Assembly (NCBI GenBank): GCA_011037195.1 | Contig: JAAEAF010000657.1 | Location: 96,853-160,852 of the forward strand | Source of the DNA: Triatoma infestans | Taxonomy: Eukaryota; Arthropoda; Insecta; Hemiptera; Reduviidae | Direction: 5' to 3' | DNA length: 64,000 nucleotides | Notes under the pieces: generated by a model | Told to the model about the DNA's origin: nothing | Seen by the model: the letters and a program-made list of their open reading frames with translations, nothing else | The model's database searches: none | Shown: positions 11,167-21,080 of the stretch, one piece after another | How positions within the stretch are numbered: the stretch's first letter is position 1 | How the letters are laid out: the number at the start of each line of letters is the position of its first letter | Program-made: the position numbers and the translations under genes

Positions 11167-12006
11167 TCATCCATCAATTTTTCCAGAAGTGCTGGGGATG
11201 ACCTTAGGTTGAACAACTCCCTTCACCGAAGCAGAAGTACGGGAGAAGTAATCACGTGGTAGAGCATTCGAAGAAACTGGAGACAAGAAAGAGGAGATGT
11301 CAAAGCCCACAATATCCTTGAGCTTATCCGCACCATTTTCCGAGCCAAATTTCAAACCATTCACCTGACAAAAATCAAAACGATGAGAATCGATGTAGAG
11401 ACGATCATTAACCACTGTCACTTTTAATGAACTTTTCAAGCGTAATAGTTCTCTGCGAATTAACAGAAGTATAGATCTTTTTCTGCGAACATTCTCTGAA
11501 AAGTCATGGTGTAATATAAAACCAGAATTTTTCAGTTTTTTAGTAGATCTGAAAACTGCTAGTTTATCACTATAACGTGAAAACGTAACCAAAAGAGGCC
11601 TGTTTTGGGTCCCTCTTGGACCAAGTGAAAAAACTTGAATATTCTCTACTATGATCTCCACCTGCAAAACTTGGTGACAGAATTCGGAAACTAAATTGTT
11701 TAGATTATCTTCGGGATTGTACTTCCGACCCCTAAATATCAAGTTATTTCTGCGGCAACGATTGTCTAAGTTATCCAAGAAATCGACATTTCTTCTACTT
11801 GAGGCTTTTAGAACCTCCATCTCGTTCCTCAGCTTCTGGTTTTCTTCTTTAAGAGACACAATCTCAATATGTAAAGCATTGACTTCTTCTTTGGAAGCTA
11901 GAGCTGCGAGTTTATCATCCAACAAACTATTCATAAGTTTTGCCATAGAATCCATGAGTTGTGACATAGACACACCAGATAGAAGGAGAGAGGAATTATC
12001 AGACAT
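11167..12006 (-). CDS. LINE-A ORF1 protein (coiled coil plus RRM-like)
   Basis: Intact frame. I take the Met at 12006 (MSDNSS) as the start, though the frame is open back to about 12110. The first third is heptad-rich (LHIEIVSLKEENQKLRNEME), a likely trimerisation coiled coil. Then RRNNLIFRGRKY and RPLLVTFSRYSDKL resemble the RRM-like and C-terminal domains of L1-type ORF1 proteins, which bind RNA and act as nucleic acid chaperones. It lies directly upstream of ORF2, with only about 40 bp to the endonuclease start. The related element at 16155-18321 has an ORF1 of the same design. Confidence 0.75.
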   Translation of the reverse strand: MSDNSSLLLSGVSMSQLMDSMAKLMNSLLDDKLAALASKEEVNALHIEIVSLKEENQKLRNEMEVLKASSRRNVDFLDNLDNRCRRNNLIFRGRKYNPEDNLNNLVSEFCHQVLQVEIIVENIQVFSLGPRGTQNRPLLVTFSRYSDKLAVFRSTKKLKNSGFILHHDFSENVRRKRSILLLIRRELLRLKSSLKVTVVNDRLYIDSHRFDFCQVNGLKFGSENGADKLKDIVGFDISSFLSPVSSNALPRDYFSRTSASVKGVVQPKVIPSTSGKIDG

Positions 12007-12827
12007 TGTAGAGAACACCACTGGTTCTTTCTTAGCAACTTTCAATTCTAGTTCAGGCGAACTTCTAGCAGGTTTAATTCTAGAGTTATTACTGTATTTT
12101 AAACTTTAAAAATTTAATTAATTGTCTTGTTGCTTACCGTAACTTATTTGTGGTTCAGAATCGTTTCTACATTTTTTCTATTTTTCTACATTCAAAAGAA
12201 CTGTATTTATGCTTTCTTGAAACCTGCATCCCTATATTGTCAGTGTGAACAAATTACAAACTTTAACACTAACTACCCTGGGTGTTGACCACATATATCC
12301 GCATCTCTTCTATAATTATGTTAGCACTGTTTTAAACATTTTAAACATATTAAAAAAAAGTGAATCAGCATCAAAATTGTATTAATTGCCGTAAGTTACT
12401 GTTGGTAACACTCCATCAACACTACACTTAGTTCATAGTTTGCTGTAAAGCTTGTACAGTTAACATCTATTGAAGTGCTCTGATTTAAAAAAGAAATTGT
12501 AGCGAGTTTTAGGTTGTGAAAATTGACTTGTAATTGGTTTGTATTATAAATTTGAAGTTGGGGATGTTTCAAAAAATTCTACCCAAAGGATTCAGAGCTA
12601 TTTCATATTAATAACTCTTAAAATTGTTTAAGAAACTTGACGGATTAGTAGATTTATGTGGTGCGAGCTGCGTAGTTACTTTGGACGCTTCTCCACCTAA
12701 ATATTTACCTTTTATTTAGAACTAACAAATAATTATTAAACATTCCATAAATACATTCCGATTAGTGATATATGTTTGTAATTGTATCGATTGATTTTGT
12801 TTATTTACATAGAAATCTTTATTTTTA
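11996..12827. other. LINE-A 5' region and unassigned AT-rich sequence
   Basis: Upstream of ORF1 there is probably the LINE-A 5' UTR, but its 5' border cannot be placed because no target duplication was found. The rest, to 12827, shows no coding signal. Confidence 0.4.
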
Positions 12828-14070
12828 CTTTCTCCTACTCCTAGTAAGAGGAAGTGTTGTAATCGTGTCAAATTTTTCGATATCGATTTTCACCGAATAT
12901 CCGTTTTTGAGAGGTCTCCTGAGGCCAAAAAAGTGTTTTTTAGCGCATGGTCTCGTGTGTGTGTGTCTGTGTGTGGTGGGGTATGTAATGTGAACAGCAG
13001 AGCCAAAATCACATTCCGTTATTTAATAGTTTGTAATGTATCGTATTGATTTTGTTTATTGACATAGAAATCTTTATTATTTACGTTTCCTACCCTAGTA
13101 AGAGAAGTGTTGGAATCGTGTCAAATTTTCGCTATCCCCGGAGTTTTCCCACCCGGAATCCTCGTTTTTGAGGCTCCTGATCCAAAAATTTGTTTTTAGC
13201 GAATGTGTCTCTGTGTGGTGTGTGTCGGGTGTGTGTGTATTATGGGGAACCAGCCATTAGCTCAAAAACGAAAAATCGTAGAAAGTTCAAAACTTGAGAT
13301 TACGTTTTAGGTTCACCATGGGATCTGAGGGGGCGTTTATGTGTCAAAATTCCGCAACCGGAAGTACCACTTTACTAGTTGTTTTTTTTACATTTGGCGA
13401 TTTTCTTAAAAATGGCTGCGACGATTTTCTTCAAACTTGGTATATCAACTACACATACAAAGAGCTACAACTTTTATTTGAAACATTTCTCCAGGAAAAT
13501 TCATTTAAGGGCACTTCTGGGGGAGGGTTGGGGTTAGGTTTTCATCTTAACTGCTGTTTCAGTATATTAGACAATTCTGTCATCTAAATAATGTTAATTA
13601 GATTAAATATGTTGTTGAAATTCCGAGTTTGAAAAAAAATAGATAACCGGAAGTGCGTTTTTACTGAAATATAATTTTCAGTTTTCTGGTATTTTCTCGA
13701 AAATGGCTCCAACGATTTTTCTTACACCAGCGTTGTTAACTATACATATAAAGAGCTACAACTTTTATTTGAAACTTTTCCCCTGATAAATTCATTTAAG
13801 GGGACTTTTGGGGGGAGGGGGTTATGTTTTCTTTAAAATGCTATCACAGTTGATTATACAATTCTGTCATCCAAATTGAAATAACTAGAAATTAATATAT
13901 GACCCAAATTCCGAGTTTCAAGGAAATTAGTAAACCGGACAGTTTTACTGGACAGTGTTTTCACTTTTCGACGAATTTCATTAAATTTGGTACACTACTA
14001 TAAAATTTGTCAATTATAATTTTGAGTACTGGAGTAAGAGAAAGTTGTGTGAGTGTTTCATACCAGATTT
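12828..14070 (+). repeat. PAL dispersed repeat, most complete copy with internal tandem units
   Basis: Starts with CTCCTACTCCTAGTAAGAGG and the AATCGTGTCAAATTTTTCGA block; a second degenerate start follows at about 13085 (CCTACCCTAGTAAGAGAAG). It then contains three successive units anchored on AACCGG at 13356, 13645 and 13933, a period of 288-289 bp. Each unit has an AAATGGCTCCAACGATTTT-like block, an ACATATAAAGAGCTACAAC block and a GGGGAGGGGGTTA-like G-rich block. It ends at GTAAGAGAAAGTTGTGTGAG followed by a T run. No credible ORF; the frame at 13294-13587 is a by-product. Confidence 0.85.
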
Positions 14071-14773
14071 TTTTGTTTTTATACTGTGTATTGGTGATTA
14101 TTTGTTTGGAGAATTAATAATTTTTCTATTTGAAAATTTTGTATGATTACTTTTGTATGATGTATTGTGATAATCTACACAGAATCACTGATACAGATAA
14201 AATTCTTGAGGCGATTAATTCTTTAAAAATAGGTATTAACAATAATGAGAGTAAAATAGATGCTGCTAATAAAATAGTTTGTGGCGGCAAAAGAATTGAT
14301 AGTATTGACAAGAGGTTATTATCATATAATTATTATTATTATTATTGTGTACTGTTTAAGATGGAGTTTAGTGTGAGTTTGAAATAAATACTTTTAACTG
14401 AAACAGTGTGGTGTTAATTTAATACTTGAATCAACTGTTCACGGAACGCCAAAAGTTATTGAAATAAATAATAAAATTGAAACCATGAAAACTGAAATTG
14501 ATTCATTAAATAGCGAATTAAAAGAAATTATAAGGAGTAGAATATAAAAATAAAATTTTATAAAAACAAGTTGTAAAAAACTTGATTTGTACGGAGGAGG
14601 CCAATTCCAATGATAATTTGGTAATTTTGCAGGAAGTATTAAAAATAATAAACTTTAATCTACGTCGATAAACGTTGATAAACATCACGCTTGATCACGT
14701 TTGCAACGACAAGAAAAAACATGTCTGATCAAACAACTTGCTTACATGATTAATTGTTCAACAACATATTTAT
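14071..14773. other. unassigned stretch with coiled-coil-like codon runs
   Basis: A plus frame at 14130-14387 and another at about 14440-14546 read as charged, heptad-like sequence (ILEAINSLKIGI; IETMKTEIDSLNSELKEI). They could be relics of a LINE ORF1 coiled coil, but no RRM or RT follows. I do not recognise a gene. Confidence 0.35.
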
Positions 14774-14914
14774 TTATCCATACTATCTTACGATCATTCA
14801 GCTCGAATTTTATGATTTCTTGTAAGGAACTATTTCACAGTAGCCTCCGGCTGACACAGTGTTCTTTCGTTCTGTTATAAATAAGTAGATCAAATCGTAG
14901 GATAGTATGGATAA
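14774..14914. mobile_element. 141-bp MITE-like element with 21-bp terminal inverted repeats
   Basis: Left end 14774-14794 starts TTATCCATACTATC and the right end 14894-14914 is its reverse complement with one mismatch. The interior is non-coding. The flanks are too AT-rich to call a target duplication, so the superfamily is not determined. Confidence 0.7.
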
Positions 14915-14959
14915 TTAATTATTAAGTAAATCTCCTTCAAAACGTAGTTCAAGTTACAC

Positions 14960-15250
14960 ATTCCCACTTGTTGGATGTTTCCATTTTTAAAGGGAACAAT
15001 ATGCCTTTTTAAAAACCAAAACAGGTGTTTTACCACTCAGGTACCAACACCCCTCTTAACCTAGTTAGGTACTAACAAAAACATTTTTAAAACCAGTGTA
15101 TCTACTAAATTTGCTCTGTACAAGTCTATGTTATCACACTATTTGACGAAAAGCATCCTGATGATAGGGGAACGCCCGAAACCGGTCGATGACCACAAAA
15201 AGGAGCAAGCTATCACGGAAAATATCTCTAATGCTTTCCAGCTCAGCGGA
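14960..15250 (+). mobile_element. Penelope-like element UTR fragment
   Basis: Non-coding block that is matched in reverse orientation at 42335-42500: both share TTTGCTCTGTRCAAGTCTRTG, TCACACTRT and a GAACGCCCGAAACC hairpin. In Penelope-like elements such hairpin blocks lie in the terminal regions. A GIY-YIG protein end of such an element is present at 46057-46400, which supports the assignment. Confidence 0.55.
15154..15191 (+). ncRNA. hammerhead-ribozyme-like motif
   Basis: CTGATGA at 15158-15164 and GAAA at 15178-15181 flank a GGGGAACGCCC hairpin. CATC (15154-15157) can pair with GATG (15188-15191) as stem I, and GTC at 15185-15187 sits where the cleavage triplet should be. This is the order of a type I hammerhead. 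Doubts: one extra U between the core and stem II, and a very short stem III. Hammerheads are known from Penelope-like elements. Confidence 0.4.
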
Positions 15251-15497
15251 ACCAACCACAACAACTATTTTCCGCATTTGTTTTTTTACAAATTTGGTAT
15301 CATATTTCCTGAATCAGAATCCTGTAGTAATATTTCGTGTAATTTTCTACATGAATAGTACTTCATTTTGGATTGATGACTATTAAAAATATAAATGTTC
15401 CTAAAGAATATATCAAATTAATATTCAATTTACTTTTAGAGAATTACGGTACATTTACAGTCATATTTCAATGTTTTTCACAATTTATCTGTTTTAG

Positions 15498-16050
15498 ATT
15501 TGCGGATGATTTAAAGAACCTCTACTGCTACTTCATTCTTAACGCGCTTTCATGTACGACAGGTCTCTTGTGTTTCGGCGGTATTGTATTCACTATGGTT
15601 GGTATATCTAATTAATTATAAGTGATAATTAAGTAAATTCATTAAAATTAAAGTTTTGTTTTTTTACAATTTCAGAAAGATTCACCGCCTCTTGGCACAT
15701 TCTTATTGTACATAATCTTTTTGCTAGGAGAACTCTATTTGTTATTCATGTTGTGTTTGTATGGAGGCATGATAAAGGATTTGGTAAGAGATGTGTAATC
15801 TATTTTAATATTAGCTACCAAGCGCAGTAAAACGTTATTTTAGTATTAATAGTGAATATTATTTTAAATGTTGCCAAAGCTAAATTTATTGTAGAGCGCG
15901 CAAGTTGGCGAAGAAGTATACAACGTTGAGTGGATAGAATATGCATCAATGATAAAAACAGATATTTTGATAATGCAAGCATCAAGTGCAATGCCTTGTA
16001 GGATTACCGCTGGTGGATTTCATACTATTGAAGTCGCAACATTTTCCGAT
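15498..16050 (+). CDS. odorant receptor, three C-terminal exons (partial gene)
   Basis: Three exons with good splice sites. Exon 15498-15597 follows a pyrimidine-rich TTATCTGTTTTAG and ends before GTTGGT. Exon 15676-15783 lies between ACAATTTCAG and GTAAGA. Exon 15895-16050 lies between TTTATTGTAG and GTAAGT. The introns between them are phase 0. The middle exon encodes a hydrophobic helix (FLLYIIFLLGELYLLF). The third encodes YNVEWIEYASMIKTDILIMQ and ITAGGFHTIEVATFSD, which fit the C-terminal signature of insect 7-transmembrane odorant receptors. The family works as a ligand-gated cation channel subunit with the Orco co-receptor in olfactory neuron dendrites. 5' exons were not found; upstream sequence is transposon debris. 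The last exon may be at 18818-18907. Confidence 0.8.
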
Positions 16051-16141
16051 GTAAGTTTCGGTTACTTTCAGAGATTAGTGCTAAGTTAAGTGAGATTCGC
16101 AAAACCCCGGGATCTCCTCCTGTCTCCTGGAGAGATTTTAA

Positions 16142-16154
16142 GAGTTACTCAATA
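16142..16154. repeat. target site duplication, left copy
   Basis: GAGTTACTCAATA, repeated exactly at 18322-18334. It lies 92 bp after the third odorant-receptor exon, inside the presumed last intron. Confidence 0.9.
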
Positions 16155-16584
16155 GGTAGGTAGGTAGGTAAAGTCTTTTATTCAAATTTTAAAAATAAAT
16201 ACACATTTCAAAATAAATGAAATATACAATTAATAAATATTTTAAAAAAAGAAACTAAAAATACATCTTATATAAATTTATTACAAGTCCAAATAAAAGA
16301 CGTACGCAAGGTCAAGAACCATCCGCGGAGATTGTTGTTGTGCCTTATACATATAAAATATTTATATTAAAAAGAAAGAAAGACATATTTCCATAATAAA
16401 CATAAATAGATGTGAAAGATAAATAATATTAAAAACAATTAATACTTTACAAAATTAAGTAAAAATGAATCTAACTTTGATTTATATTTCTGAGGTACAC
16501 GCTGCTTTAAGTACATTTAACCGAATTAGAAGGACACCTGATATCATAACAAACTGAGCTACTTTCGTTATAATTTTAAATGTT

Positions 16585-16818
16585 TTAATTCCAAACACAT
16601 TTCCACCACTCACTCTGCGCATTTGTTTTTGTTTTTACAGCAGGTATAAGATCAGTATCAAATTCTGGAAAACTATTTGTAATTAAGCCTAAATCATTCT
16701 TAGACAAAAACATTTCAAACAGCAAAAAGATTTCAAATGAGCTCACATAGTTCAGAAATTCAATATTATCTACTTTATTTTTAAAACCGGCAATATTATA
16801 CGATAATATTTGCAACAA
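16585..16818 (-). pseudogene. EEP endonuclease N-terminus of the deleted LINE
   Basis: Reads LSYNIAGFKNKVDNIEFLNY, the typical opening of a LINE endonuclease and clearly similar to that of LINE-A. The similarity ends after about 65 residues and the frame closes at 16585. All catalytic motifs beyond this are deleted. Confidence 0.75.
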
Positions 16819-17012
16819 ATTGAAATTATTATTTCACCTTTTACTGATACTGCAAGTGATGGTAATGACCCTTCAACATTCCTCATATCCTTATATCTTC
16901 CATTCGCGATATTTCCGCTGGCAGTACCATATGAAGTACACCCAGGAGAATCCAATATAGCCATTGTCAGTGCCGAAGTCCCATTGCCTACATTCAAACC
17001 GACATTTAATTG

Positions 17013-17884
17013 CTAACTCCGCGATACCGCACTGTCCTCTTTCCTCTTTTTCAAACTCTTGCTACCTCCAGGCTGGTCCTCTTTACGAAGCCAGTTCAGC
17101 ATCCGATCACTTCCGCTCCCCATATGTTTCTTATCTCCTCTAGTACGCGACCTTAACACCTTAGACTTTCCTTGATCGAATTTTGTTTGGAGATCTTTAT
17201 CACATTCTTCTGAAGGTACGGAGGCTCCCGTGGATACCGTAGACCACTTGTCTTCTTGATCTAATTGTTTCAGTTGCTGTAATGTATACATTGCATCATT
17301 AATTATCAGTGATCGCACTTCAAGAAAGCCCTGCACTGTATACTTCTTGCCTTATGCAAATAGGGAAGTAGGGATTTTCTTATCTGTCTTATCTCATACG
17401 AGTAGTCCTGGTTTATACTCATATTACTACCCTTTAGATTTTTTGCTGATTTTAAAACCTCCAATTTTTTACGTAATGATACAAATTTAATCAGAAGAGG
17501 CCTAGATATTAAGTCTTTTCGTCCTAATTTTCTGATATAATTTATATCATTCAAGGTAACCTCAACTTTTAAAGTTTCCTGCAAAAAATTCACTACTTTC
17601 TTTTCTAATTCATAAAAGTTTATGTTATCACATTCAGGCAAGTTGTAGATTATTAGGTTATTAACTCTGCTATCATTCTGCACATCAGATAATGACCTTT
17701 TCACTAACTTAATTTCATTATTTATTTCAGTTTGCTCAGATTCAATTTTTTCAATTCTATCCATAAATGAGTTAACTTGGATCTGAAAATTAGTTACCTT
17801 TAAATCTAAATTTTGTACTTGAGTTTGTAGCTCAGACTTTATTTCGTCTAACTTCTGCACAATTTCCTTGAATCCATCCGCCAT
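17013..17884 (-). pseudogene. ORF1 protein of the deleted LINE, one frameshift
   Basis: 17884-17306 starts MADGFKEIVQKLDEIKSEL and is heptad-rich for about 70 residues, a coiled coil. RVNNLIIYNLPECDNINFYE and ISRPLLIKFVSLRKKLEVLK follow, as in L1-type RRM/CTD ORF1 proteins. Near 17320 the frame slips, and a basic C-terminal part (17336-17013; RSRTRGDKKHMG, KSLKKRKED) continues in another frame. One lesion only, so it may have been intact at insertion. Confidence 0.75.
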
Positions 17885-18321
17885 TTTTCAGTTCATTAAC
17901 GAAATTATGATAAACTACAGAAAAACAAAGGGGTAAAATATTTCTTAATTTCTGCTCGCTATGTCAAGTCTGTCTATTACTCTGTACTCAATTGAAGTGG
18001 TTGAGTGGGCGTGTCGACTGAGAAGTTATGGTTTTCTCCCACTCCACTTAGCTTGTTTATCAGTCGCCCCACTTGCACTGATAACGAACTTGAACTCTCG
18101 TATCTTTAAATGTAAGTATAAAGAAAAAATTAGCTATTTTTAATTATTTTATCACTTCTAACCACAATTTCAGAAAATTATTCACACAGTATAATAGCTG
18201 GTTACTAACTGCACTGCTCTGCAAAAATTCAATACAAAACTCGCAAAAAAAAACGTTGAAATCATAAAAAAACTAGACAGACTTAGACACACGTCTATAC
18301 TGTTCAACAGTCACAACACTC

Positions 18322-18334
18322 GAGTTACTCAATA
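18322..18334. repeat. target site duplication, right copy
   Basis: Exact second copy of GAGTTACTCAATA. Confidence 0.9.
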
Positions 18335-18424
18335 CTAGTCTCTTTATGACATTTATGTAGTTAAGTCAACAGGTTTTCTGCCATCAGTTTTTAGTTATTA
18401 CTTACTCTTACTGATGTAAAAGCA

Positions 18425-18815
18425 AGTTTCTATTGCATTCACATCAGAGTTTTACTGAAAATAGTTTTCAGTTTTCTGATTTTTTTCTAAAACGGTTCCA
18501 ACGATTTTCTTGAAATTTTAGACATTAACTACACATATAATGAACTTTTACTTGTTACATTTCTCCGGGAAAATTTATTTATGTGGACTTTGGGGAAAGT
18601 TAAACACAATTAGAATTATGTAAGTTGCCAAAATTCCCAGTTTGACGAAAATCGGTTGAGCGGAAGTGCGACTTACTGAGTAGATTTTTCAGTATTCTGT
18701 GATTTTCTCCATAAAAATGGCGTCACTAATTAAACACTACAAGAATTGTAAGTTTGAAGATGGGAATAAGGGAAAGTCGGTGAGTGTTTCACAACAGGTT
18801 TTTTTATGAATGTAA
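18425..18815 (+). repeat. PAL dispersed repeat, 5'-truncated copy (copy 4)
   Basis: Starts inside a unit (ACTGAAAATAGTTTTCAGTT) and shows AACGGTTCCAACGATTTTCT, GAGCGGAAGTGCGACTTACT, and the family end AAGGGAAAGTCGGTGAGTGTT followed by a T run. Confidence 0.75.
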
Positions 18816-18817
18816 AG

Positions 18818-18907
18818 GGGCACGATGTTACACCAGTTATAGGACAATCATATTCTCGTTTTGCTGCAGTACCAGACCCTGTTAAACTCCAGAGTTTGCT
18901 GGAGTAG
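18818..18907 (+). CDS. candidate terminal exon of the odorant receptor
   Basis: Thirty-codon phase-0 frame after a possible acceptor GTAAAG at 18817, ending in TAG. It reads VIGQSYSRFAAV near its middle, and odorant receptors end with a short exon of the type V-x-x-x-Y-S-x-F-x-x-L. The T run of the PAL copy just upstream would serve as its pyrimidine tract. The acceptor is weak and the match is short, so this is a proposal. Confidence 0.35.
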   Translation, partial: GHDVTPVIGQSYSRFAAVPDPVKLQSLLE

Positions 18908-19570
18908 TAGTTTACTGGAGTAACTAAAGAAACTATCTAAAAAAGGAAGAAAAAAATATGAATTTCATTTATTATAATCAACTAACAAAAAATAAAATTG
19001 TAATAATGCATCATTAACATGAATATCAAACTTACATAATATGAACTTTATTAATAAAATGTGAATTACATGTTTAGGTCGTGAGTTCAGCATATTCTTA
19101 CTTGAACGTCGTGAATGCGGTGCAGAAATGAGTGGCTAATTGAATTATAATCAAAGAATAATTCTCATAGAAACCAGCAATTGCTGTTCAGAGGACCATC
19201 AATAATATTCATAGTCGAAGATATACTTCTAGATAAATATTTTGCTTGATGTAATGGACCTACACATAAACTCACTAGATTGTAGTAGGTGCACTAATAT
19301 CATAGGAACCTTAGCACATTCACTTCTGCTAATGGAATTAAATGTACACCTGTAGATTATTGTACAAATAGAATTACTAATTACTAATAGTTTACAATAA
19401 ATGTTGGCGGCCACCCACAAATACATGCTTAAAAATTAAAATGATAATTTAATAGTTCTTTTTCATTATTTTTTTATATTTCAAACTTAATCAGAGTTAT
19501 TGACTTGTATATTTATACAATATAATATCTGTACACAATTAAATTATTTATATACAATAAATCTAGATTT
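18908..19570. other. AT-rich stretch, nothing recognised
   Basis: No frame with a family motif, no tRNA boxes and no close repeat partner in the window. Confidence 0.4.
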
Positions 19571-19676
19571 TCTCTTCCTAAGAGCCTTTCAGCTCACTTG
19601 CCAGTGATGGGCAGTGCACTGAGAAGGCTCCGGGCGCAAATGCCCATAGATATTGACACGCCTTATTTATATTTAT
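19571..19676 (+). mobile_element. SINE 3' half (5' truncated)
   Basis: TCAGCTCACTTGCCAGTGAT, then CAGTGCACTGAGAAGGCTCC and AATGCCCATAGATATTGACA match the 3' half of the complete SINE at 24690-24915. The tRNA-like head is missing. Confidence 0.7.
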
Positions 19677-19936
19677 ATATATGTAATAAATCTTATTTAT
19701 ATTATTTTACTTGTTCATAGTAATCTCTGCAATGGTAGTACCAGTGAGAATTCTGCATATTTGCAGTGGTGAGAGTAAAAACTTATTTTGTGTTGTGTAC
19801 AAACTTATTAATAAAAAGTGTTTTTGAATGATTAATTTGCGTCTAATTACGTGTAAACTGGAGGCTGATACCCGTTAATATAAGCAATGATGAGCACTGA
19901 ATAATGCACCGGTGTAATAATTAAGAGAACAGTAAT

Positions 19937-20545
19937 ATGGTACTGTATTCAAACACAATGGGGAATGCTAACATTCACCTCCCACTCACAGAAAAAACCA
20001 GACTCACCCTACTAAGGCTTCAGCAGCATTTCTCCATCTCCTTCTCTGGGGTGAGGGCTCATGTCGGGATAGAGGGCAACGAGCATGCCGACAAGCTGGC
20101 TAAGGATGTCTCTAAAGACAAAAACATTCCCATTAGTTACTGCAAATTTCGCTTTACTGCTGTTAAACGATGGATTGAACAGCGGAGCATAGAAAAATGG
20201 GAGGAGGTATGGAGTGACTCATTGACTGGCAAACTGACAAAGGAGTTCTTCCCATCAACCTTGATGAGACTAAAAATGGAGCACTTTAAAATCAATTACA
20301 GACTGACTCAAATTGTCACGGGCCATGGAAAAATAGCTGCATATCTCCATAGATTTAACATCACTCCGAGTCCTGTCTGTTCCTGCGACCTCGTCTCATC
20401 CCAAAGTGTCGACCATCTCCTCTGGGAATGTAATAGCGTAATGCAAGCGAGACAACATTTCCTGCAACATGTGGTCACGCAGGGTGTACATTGGCCTCCA
20501 ACTAAATCAACGCTACTCCAGCCGGAATTCATCATAAATCTGTAA
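19937..20545 (+). pseudogene. LINE ORF2 C-terminus (RNase H end plus zinc block)
   Basis: Open frame of about 200 codons. It begins within RNase H: FSGVRAHVGIEGNEHADKLA holds the His and final Asp of the RNase H active site, but the first three acidic positions are missing. The C-terminal part has VTGHGKIAAYLHRF and CSCDLVSSQSVDHLLWEC, a zinc-binding tail of I/R1-type elements. 5' truncated, so inactive; no lesions in what remains. The AT-rich tract that follows (20546-20820) is probably its tail. Confidence 0.75.
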
Positions 20546-21062
20546 AGGCTATTTTCAGTCTTTTAGACAGCTAATTCTGTTCATTAACGAAATAATACAA
20601 ATAACTGCAAGATCAATATACATATAAATCTTATAAAAAATAAAATAAATTATAAAAAAAAAAATAATATCAATAAAAAAAAAATTATAAATAATCATAA
20701 TAAAATAAATAAATATACTAAATAACATTAAAAAAAATTAATAGAATAATAAAAAATACAAAATTATAAATAAAAAATATACAAATTATAAATAAAAATT
20801 ATATATACATATATATCTTCTGTACGTATATGGAATTTGCTGAATTTTGTCCCCTTTTATTAGAATTCTTAGCAATTCAATTTACTCTTGTTTATAGTTT
20901 TCGTCATATACTTTATACAAATAAGTAGAATAATTGTATACAAATATTATATTTATATCTTTGATGATATTGAGATATTCATAATAATTGTACAAATGTG
21001 TCCATCAACTAACTAAGTTAGTTTTTTATATTAAACATTTTTAAGTTAATGATCTGTATATA
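20546..21062. other. A/T-rich low-complexity tract
   Basis: AATAAAATAAAT-type repeats to about 20815, then AT-rich single-copy-like sequence. No gene seen. Confidence 0.6.
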
Positions 21063-21080
21063 ATTGCATGTAATACTTAA

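Larger units (their letters stand above)
16155..18321 (-). mobile_element. internally deleted LINE retaining ORF1 (HAL1-like arrangement)
   Basis: About 2.2-kb minus-strand element bounded by a perfect 13-bp target duplication. Its 3' end at 16155 is a (TACC)n tail, seen on the plus strand as GGTAGGTAGGTAGGTA. Its 5' UTR (about 17890-18321) appears whole. It contains ORF1 and only the first 75 or so codons of the endonuclease, then jumps to a 3' UTR, so RT is absent. ORF1-only LINE derivatives are known in mammals as HAL1. Confidence 0.8.

Noticed and set aside
11696..12109. 137-codon plus frame
   Set aside because: Antisense of the LINE-A ORF1, which has coiled-coil and RRM-like features.
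13294..13587. 97-codon plus frame inside the 12.8-kb repeat
   Set aside because: It lies wholly in the PAL repeat, spans the unit boundaries, and is not kept open in the other copies.
16770..17016. Short frames on both strands between the ORF1 and endonuclease of the deleted LINE
   Set aside because: They bridge the ORF1/ORF2 gap out of frame and show no recognisable domain.
20308..20535. Minus frame of 75 codons
   Set aside because: Antisense of the LINE RNase H/zinc-block coding region.
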